Assembly: GCA_038380435.1 (NCBI GenBank)
Contig: JAWZYU010000009.1
Location: 61,471,901-61,535,900 of the forward strand
Source: Ryuthela nishihirai
Lineage: Eukaryota; Arthropoda; Arachnida; Araneae; Heptathelidae
DNA: 64,000 nucleotides
Reading direction: 5' to 3'
Part shown: one piece after another, positions 57,617 to 64,000 of the stretch
Layout of the letters: each line of letters opens with the position of its first letter
How positions within the stretch are numbered: the first letter of the stretch is position 1
The notes under the pieces: model-generated
What the model was told of the DNA's origin: nothing
The model's input: only the letters and a program-made list of their open reading frames with translations
The model's database searches: none
Program-made: the position numbers and the translations under genes

Positions 57617-58851
57617 TGTTTAATGTAATTGAAGGTTTTTATCTGTTGTAATTTTTCGATTGTTCAATATTTACTTTAATTCGCAATTCATTTTATTTTG
57701 TGTCCTGTACAACTATATCCTTGGCACAAACTGAGCTTTTGAAAAAGTATGATAAAAATGCAATAAGTTACATTTATTTGATAAAAAAATTAATTGATCG
57801 CGGAATTCCAATTAAAAAAAGTTGTCTGACGTGCTAAAAATGCTGAAAAACTAATGATCTGTATTGCAGACCTTAGAAACAGTGACGGGAGAAGTTTCTA
57901 TATTAGTTCATACAAACACGCTGGTTCGATATTCGAAAAATCAAGTGGGGCCGTAGGCAATGACTGATTTCTTGTATTTTATATGTTCATTTTATTATGT
58001 TTTCAATCAAGATGATTTAAATACAAAACCTGACTTAAAAAAGGCATAAATACACCATTTTCAAACAATGCTCTCTAATAAAACTAGTCTTTTTTCGCAA
58101 TATGATTTTATGTATTCTTTCGAACGCTGCTCATAAATATACGTCATTCTCTCATAGCAACCAGTTACATTTTGATTGGAGGAGTGTTTTAAGCCGATAT
58201 TCTATAAGCTGTTTGAAAATATATTTAACAATCTAATCAAAGGTAACGTTAGTAACGATGAAACAGAAAACCTTTCGCGAGCTGTTGTTAACACTGGCGG
58301 CATCGATGATAAGACTTTTTCCGGTAAAACATCTAAAGTAAATTATAACATGTAGATTCAAAATTCTCATTTCCGGTTCACGGTTTTCATTCATAATCAT
58401 TATGTGTCTCTTTTACAGAAATAATTTTTGAGTGCTTTTATTTTAAATAAATTTTATTTAATTCGGCACCCTGAAACGTTTTTAACAGAATGTATAATAT
58501 TATTATTTGAATTATTACAGCAAATATTATATTATGAACTTTTACAGCTGGTAATATACCAAACTTTTCCTAAAAACGTTTCATCAAATATTTAGCATAA
58601 AGCAAATGATATCTCTGTTTTTTAAGTGAAAGAGTTAATGCTTTTAAGTGTTCAGCTGTCGGATAAAGGTTAAGAAACAATCTCCTAGAGCCACAATGGT
58701 GTTTAATGTGAGTTTTAAAGATTCCTAGTAAACATCGAGGTGATTTAGTTTGAATTCAATAAGGTTTGTTCTTGACCCTTTTCTATTTTCAGTAAAATTT
58801 AGGGAAAATTCTTAGGCATCAAGACTTAACTCAGCGATCACCTATTAGGTA
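57617..58851. other. AT-rich intergenic sequence
   Basis: No protein motif or repeat landmark was recognised on either strand. Confidence 0.45.
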
Positions 58852-58985
58852 CAGTTCCATATTATTGCAATAGTAGCTCAGTTTCAGAACTCAGTAACTT
58901 TTAAATAAGCTTTTTTGTGAAAAATTATGACTAAAGATAATTTAAAATATTAAATCAAATCTATTTCATTCTCGATTTTTAGCAG
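58852..58985. mobile_element. Single arm of the 32215-type MITE
   Basis: The sequence ACAGTTCCATATTATTG, AGCTCAGTTTCAGAACTCAG, TAACTTTTAAATAAG, GAAAAATTATGACTAAAG and AAATATTAAATCAAATCTA follows the left arm of the element at 32215 in order. Only one arm remains. Confidence 0.65.
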
Positions 58986-58996
58986 TATTCGTCGTT

Positions 58997-59396
58997 CAGG
59001 GATGTACCCAATGGAGGGGTCAGGGAAGTCCGTATCCCCCTCCCCCTTCATCCGAAAATACGATCGTCTTATACTAAATCTTGAAACTTGTCTATCTGCT
59101 TTGAAATCTAAAACAGTTCTCTTTGTATAATTTTATATTAATCCATATATTACGTCGACACTAGAAATAGATTTAAAAAATATACAAAAACCTCATTCCA
59201 TATTGATATATATATATATATAATAAAATAAATAAATACCCCCTCAAGCAGCTGCTTGCCACATAGGTCTGACCAAGTCTTATACTCAGACTCTTGATTT
59301 GAAATTCTCGGAGTCTCCTCGAAATGAATTCTCGAACCCCCCAATAACAAAATTATCGCCCCCCTCCCCCGAAACTGAATCCTGGGTATGTGCCTG
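58997..59396. mobile_element. Putative non-autonomous hAT-like element, ~400 bp
   Basis: The left end is CAGGGATGTACCCAATGG. The right end, read in reverse, is CAGGCACATACCCAGGATTC followed by G-runs. Both are flanked internally by C/G runs (TCCCCCTCCCCC at 59033 and CCCCTCCCCC at 59361). No matching 8-bp duplication was found. The end of SINE family B (59236-59275, minus) lies inside it, so the SINE inserted later or was captured. Confidence 0.55.
59236..59275 (-). mobile_element. SINE family B, 3' end fragment
   Basis: CCCCCTCAAGCAGCTGCTTGCC and ACATAGGTCTGAC are the reverse complement of the 3' end of the copy at 15090-15285, with one or two mismatches. Confidence 0.8.
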
Positions 59397-59404
59397 CGTT
59401 TGGT

Positions 59405-60557
59405 ATTGAGAGAGTCAAGAGAAATTGGAATAAATGAGAGTAACAATGGCAGTTTAAATAACTGCTCTGAAAAGTTAACAAAAGTAAATTAAAATGAAGG
59501 TAATAACTTATTAACATGTATAGGAAAATTTTTAAGCAGTCCGCGCAATAATTGTGTTAATTTTCGCAAATTTTAATGTTTTGCAGAATGAACTTGCTAA
59601 ACGTTTCAGCTACCATAATTTTTTAAATAACATACTCATATCGTTGTAAATCAAGATTGAATTATTATTATTATTATTTATTTCATGCAGAGGGTTACAG
59701 TGAAGCCAAGATACAGGTAATTTTAGATATTATTGAAATATTCAAGTGGTTTGAATATTCAAATTACCTTCAGTCATGTTTTTTCATGAAAAGATTATCA
59801 TTAGTGATAAAAATAGCGCTAAGCATACGTATAGGTATCAAATTATAGCTCCACTTGTTAAGTGGGTCCAAAGTTATACGGTACTTTGGAAATTATAGAA
59901 AACATAAATTTCGGGTATTTAACCAAAATTAAAATGCATATATTTTAATTTCATCCCCTGATCAACAAAGAGAGTAGTTGTTAAGGACATTTTAAAGCTT
60001 TTAATATGAGCTTATCACACAGGTTTTCGACTTGTGAATCGCAAAGCTCTGGGCAACATAATGAAATCATTAGATTTAAATGTATAGGTCATATATTGTA
60101 GGAAAGTGAGAAGAAGTAGCATAAATTTTTCTACGAGTCCAAGAGTCGTTTTTGTAAAAGGTTTTAGAACATGTGTATTACTGAAATAATTTAAAATAGG
60201 AGAGAAACAAAATTTGTGTTCAACATTCACGTCAATAAATTTTGAACACCTAAAAATTTCAATTTTAAAATTATAAAAAATATAAAAACATTACGCGGAA
60301 TTCTTAATATAATATCAATATATCATACATAAATTGCAATCTTCATCTTTATTGAGTTCTGTTTTTGCATACTTCATCTCATAAATTCCATTGTTCCCTT
60401 GCTTTTCTTACTCCCTCCATCCACGATTTCTCTCGTCTTCGACTAACTCATCTTCCGACTGGATTTCATAGTAGCATCAACTTAAGTGTTTTTCTCCCAT
60501 CCATACTTTCAACATGTGCATTACTTCCTTAATTGTTTCTTCTCAATCAGCTTAAAA
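59405..60557. other. AT-rich intergenic sequence
   Basis: Only low-complexity DNA is visible, including an ATT microsatellite near 59660-59680. No coding motif is seen. Confidence 0.45.
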
Positions 60558-60561
60558 ATAT

Positions 60562-61273
60562 TGTTACGACAGATAAACGTGTTACAATGAACCGTGATGT
60601 GATGTCTCGTCTTGATGCTCACGTGAACTATAGCGTGAGAATTACGTCTCCAATGACTTCGAACAAAGAACCTAACTGAAGAATAAGAATAAGAGAATTG
60701 TATTAAGAGGAGTTGGAGTGTGAAAATAAACGTAGTTAGTCTCAGTTTGTACTCGATAAGATAATCGAAAGAAGAAATGTTTTATGTGGTGAGTGCGCGG
60801 GAGATTAAATAAATTATTAGTGTTTATTCTACTAGTGGAGTGGCATGAAAAATAAGATGTGTAGGTCACTTAAAAATATGGTTGAGGGAATTTTATATTA
60901 GTCGAACATACAGAACTGATTTCAATTTTTCTGTAGGAAGAGTTCGTCAATTGGTGTATAGTTATATTTAGTTTGTTTACAAGAATTAGTAAGGTTATTC
61001 TCGATAGATTGCAGAGTTGTTTACAAATATGATTGGACCTCTCATCGAATGATATAAGCCTTATTTTATGATTTGAGTGTAAATAGCAATGAGATACTAA
61101 GTTCTTTTGAGGATTTATTTTTATACTGATACAGAAATGCTGTTGGCTGACTTTAGTATATATAAGTAATTTTATCCATGCTTTTGTCATAAATTACATT
61201 GTTTTAGAATTATAATTGTTATATACTATTTATTTCAACTCACGCTCAGTTTTCATCCATTCAATTCGTAATA
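60562..61273 (+). mobile_element. Solo LTR, Ty3/gypsy family 1
   Basis: The element starts TGTTACGACAGATAAACGTG and ends TTCGTAATA. The 4-bp duplication ATAT lies at 60558-60561 and 61274-61277. It aligns along its length with the LTRs at 49917 and 54877, including TTGTGATGTG-like, GCGTGAGAATTACGTC, TGTTTACAAATATGATTG and CAACTCACGCTCAGTTT segments. No internal region is present, so it arose by LTR-LTR recombination. Confidence 0.93.
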
Positions 61274-61277
61274 ATAT

Positions 61278-61819
61278 TTTTCTCAACTTCCTTTTAAGCT
61301 CATTTCTAACCCATTCCAAACTCTATTGTCTTGGCGATAGTAGCCAGAATTCATAAATAAAAAATGAAAGATCACAATGAAAAAAAAAATACCTGTCGCA
61401 CTTAAAACCTCGATAACATTAAGCCAAGTTTCAACTTGGAACAGCAACTGAACATTAGTTAATTTACCAATGAAGCTTAACAGCCAAAACCACTCAGCGA
61501 TATGATTAACAAAACTGAAAAAAATGTAAAACAAAAAGTAGTATGACAAGATTATTGATTCCCATGCATACTTACATTGTCATCACTCTCTAAGTTTTCT
61601 TTCAAGAGTAGTGGATCTTCCTCACTATAAACGTCTGAATTTTACACCTTTTTTTTTCAGGAGAACCGTGAAACGGTATTTCAGTACTCCCGATTTGTAC
61701 ATTGTTTTCTTCTCGACATTTATAGGAATACAAACAAATATAAGTTTGGTTGTATCATCATTTAATCAATGAGCATTGAGACTGATCTCCGCTAAATTCT
61801 CAATTTACTCTAGATCACA
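61278..61819. other. AT-rich intergenic sequence
   Basis: No supported gene is seen. An 88-codon minus-strand frame at 61283-61549 is leucine/phenylalanine-rich but shows no recognised family. Confidence 0.4.
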
Positions 61820-61975
61820 AAGGGACGTTGATGTCTTTCAAATGGAGTTGTCCATTGGATGGGACGTTAATTCGTGGATCCATGCACATTAAAGGCCTAA
61901 CCTGTGCACATTAAATAACCGTTTTGATGGCCTTCTTTCTGTCTAGTAACAGTTATCCAGTGCATCCCTTACAAT
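61820..61975 (+). mobile_element. SINE family A, old internal fragment
   Basis: The order of landmarks is kept in plus orientation: GGATGGGACGTTAATTCGTGG, GTGCACATTAAATAACCG, TGATGGCCTTCTTTCTGTCT, AGTAACAGTTATCCAGTGCA. Both head and tail are missing. Confidence 0.7.
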
Positions 61976-61979
61976 ATTA

Positions 61980-63398
61980 GAGTAATATTAGAGTAAAGTT
62001 TGTTTCTTCCAGGATTAAACGATTGGAATGCGTGAATGAGGCTTTTCCCCCACATAAATCCCTTATTAAAATAAATACAGATATTTGGTGAAAACAGCAA
62101 ATTAAAATCGTTATTTTATTCATTAATTTTCGGCTGCTTTATTTTGTCTTTTCTCATATTATAACAATTTAAACTGTATTTCAAAAATGCAACGAAATGA
62201 AATACACTATTCTTCGGTAACAACTTCCAAATATTAATATTTATGCGCTAAATATTAATATTTATTACCTACAAATAATACCATGAACTCTGCAACATCT
62301 CGAAAGTTGAACTTAACTTTAACGATGACCTTGAAATTAATTTGCAAGTTTCTGCCTAATTAGAAGAGTGCCTGAGGTCATCGGAGAAACAAAAGAGACC
62401 ATTATGCGTTGTATTGTATGAATAAATTAATATCTAATTACATAATGGTGCGTCAGAAAAATCGCAGTGAATCAGAGTGAAAGCTTCGCTAACCGCGAGA
62501 TACATTCTATTGGGGAAAAGACGAAATGAGGTCACCAGGCCACTGGCTCTAACAAAGTCTTCGCTAATGACAATAACGCCGCTGGCAAGTGTTCGATAAA
62601 AATGTAATGAACCCTACCTGCTGCTGTACACAATTCCTGATGGCCAATTTTTGTGAGTTAAGTAGTAAAATTGCACTTCACTGTTAAACTTTTATAAAAA
62701 AATTTATAAAATATTTTTGGAAGTTCAAAAACATTTAAAAAGTTTAAGTTAGTGTTGTGTATCAACATGTACATATTTAGAGTGTAAGGATTTTAACCCA
62801 ATACGTGTTGTCGAATGGCTTAAATTTTATTTGGAGGAAGCTAATTTTGGCAATGTTCAATCAATAAATGAACTGAATGTAATGATTTTCCATATTACAT
62901 GGATTTCCGCAACCAAAATTCGTATCATTCTTATCGAATTACTTCTTTTTTTACAATCTCCATCTTTAAAATTTGGCTGTCCCATTCCTTTCTTAATACC
63001 TGTCCATCCACGTTTTCATTTACTTTCCTTTTCTTCTTCTTCCTGCAATGTTCAGTTCTAGAATCATTTTAAATATTCTTCCTTTTTCCATATACGTTTG
63101 ACGACATGTTCATCCCATCTCAATTGTTTATTCTTAATTTCTTCAATAATATTCTTCACAACTTGCATTAAAGCTATAATGTCCTCATTTCTAATTCTTT
63201 TCAAACCTTTCTTGTTGAGATCCACCAAAAGACAAGGGGAAATTATTTATTCTGTTATAGTTTCTTCATTTACCACATTCCTCTCCGTAAAACATGATGT
63301 TCTGCAAAATTAGTGAATTTTAATTATGATTTTGTTCCAGAGGACTCACCTTTTATGAATCTTCTCTCTTTTTCTTCATATAATTATCCATCTATTTG
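61980..63398. other. AT-rich intergenic sequence
   Basis: No coding or repeat landmarks were recognised. Serine/phenylalanine-rich short frames near 62831-63313 derive from pyrimidine-rich sequence. Confidence 0.45.
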
Positions 63399-63400
63399 TA

Positions 63401-63595
63401 CAGTGGCTCAAAAAAGTATCCGAACACTATGGTTGATTACAGAATTCAGAAAATATATCTGGCAATGATTTTTTTAGAAATTAGTGATCTGGCAACTTTC
63501 GTGTCAGATCACTAATTTCTAAAAAAATCGTTGCCAGATATATTTTCTGAATTCTCTAATCAATCATAGTGTTCGGATACTTTTTTGAGCGACTG
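63401..63595. mobile_element. Palindromic TA-MITE, second copy, 195 bp
   Basis: It has the same ends (CAGTGGCTCAAAAAAGTATC and GATACTTTTTTGAGCGACTG) and the same palindromic interior as the copy in the LTR at 55255. TA flanks both sides (63399-63400 and 63596-63597). It is about 16 bp shorter in the loop. Confidence 0.95.
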
Positions 63596-63597
63596 TA

Positions 63598-64000
63598 CAA
63601 CCGATCACAGATATCTAAATTTATTTACTGTCCTTGTTTCGCAGTTTTCAGTCTCATTCTCTACCACTTCGACTGTGCTCCCCTCCCATCCCTATATTCA
63701 GAATTCTACTAAGGGAAATAGATGGAAAAATTATCAGGCATGTACACATCTAACTCGTTTCCAAGAATATTTTAAAGACTTTTAAAACGAAAGGTAAAAT
63801 GTTATACTGCAATGGAATACAATTCACCTTTTTCCGGCTCGATTACATCACTTGAGCCCCTTCTTTACTCTTTTCTGAATCTGGCCTGCAATGATGCAAT
63901 CTAATATTTTAAAGTATTCAAATTCTTTATCGATTATTCAATGAATGCTGAGAGTTACGTTTGAGGATAAAACATTTTTTCTTTCTGTTATATGGATACT
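63598..64000. other. Window end, unclassified repeat segment
   Basis: The stretch 63780-63890 (TTAAAACGAAAGGTAAAATG, TACTGCAATGGAATACAATT, TCTGGCCTGC) is related to sequence at 56920-57060 and, in reverse, at 21100 and 29980. It is probably a low-copy hAT-like MITE end. No gene is seen. Confidence 0.4.

Noticed and set aside
62831..63313. Serine/phenylalanine-rich small proteins
   Set aside because: They are translations of pyrimidine-rich low-complexity DNA with no family match or consistent start context.

Overview
This window looks like intergenic or heterochromatin-like DNA from an AT-rich animal genome, most likely an arthropod. The evidence is eukaryotic throughout: tRNA-derived SINEs, two clades of LINE, Ty3/gypsy LTR elements, Tc1, mariner and hAT transposase relics, and many foldback MITEs. 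There are no operons, no ribosome-binding-site-led genes, no CRISPR array, and no convincing intact host gene. Every coding signal I recognise belongs to a mobile element, and every one is broken by stops, frameshifts, truncation or nested insertion. The species cannot be named from what is visible.

Layout. 0-9 kb: a full SINE body with target-site duplication (1930-2173), a 40-bp minisatellite (2994-3120), and a large palindromic element whose ~195-bp inverted repeats (4738-4934 / 7157-7347) flank six tandem copies of a 269-bp unit. 9.5-15.3 kb: a foldback MITE, several SINEs of family A, tRNA-like inverted modules, a solo LTR (12337-12971), a minus-strand Ty3/gypsy fragment (13402-14260), a full-length SINE-A that shows its tRNA-like head (14313-14697), and a second SINE family B (15090-15280). 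15.4-24 kb: a degenerate ~280-bp tandem repeat, more SINE-A copies, a hairpin MITE and a mariner relic. 24-28 kb: a dead Tc1-like transposase, a GC-rich block duplicated at ~1.03 kb spacing, and a mariner C-terminal fragment. 29-34 kb: several long-inverted-repeat elements. 34.8-43 kb: three Tc1-like relics, a second mariner relic, and a Jockey/CR1-type LINE (40.3-45.5 kb, minus) split by a precise 1428-bp Tc1 insertion. 46.5-48.1 kb: a broken copy of a multicopy, probably transposon-derived gene family. 49.9-55.8 kb: a composite in which two LTRs of one Ty3/gypsy family enclose an RTE-like LINE endonuclease and reverse transcriptase fused to gypsy RNase H and integrase. 56-64 kb: SINE and hAT remnants, a solo LTR (60562-61273) and a second copy of the MITE that sits inside the 3' LTR.

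How they fit together. The window is best read as nested insertion history. A SINE fragment sits in a Tc1, a Tc1 sits in a LINE, and a MITE sits in an LTR whose sister LTR preserves the empty site. LTR copies are flanked by ATAT (three) or TTAT (one). The SINE tail of CCAAC-type repeats and 8-14-bp target duplications fit LINE-type target-primed mobilisation. A Tc1-like relic and a MITE share a terminal motif, suggesting that one mobilised the other. The observations most worth following are the 269-bp array inside inverted repeats, the LINE/gypsy composite, and the duplicated GC-rich block.
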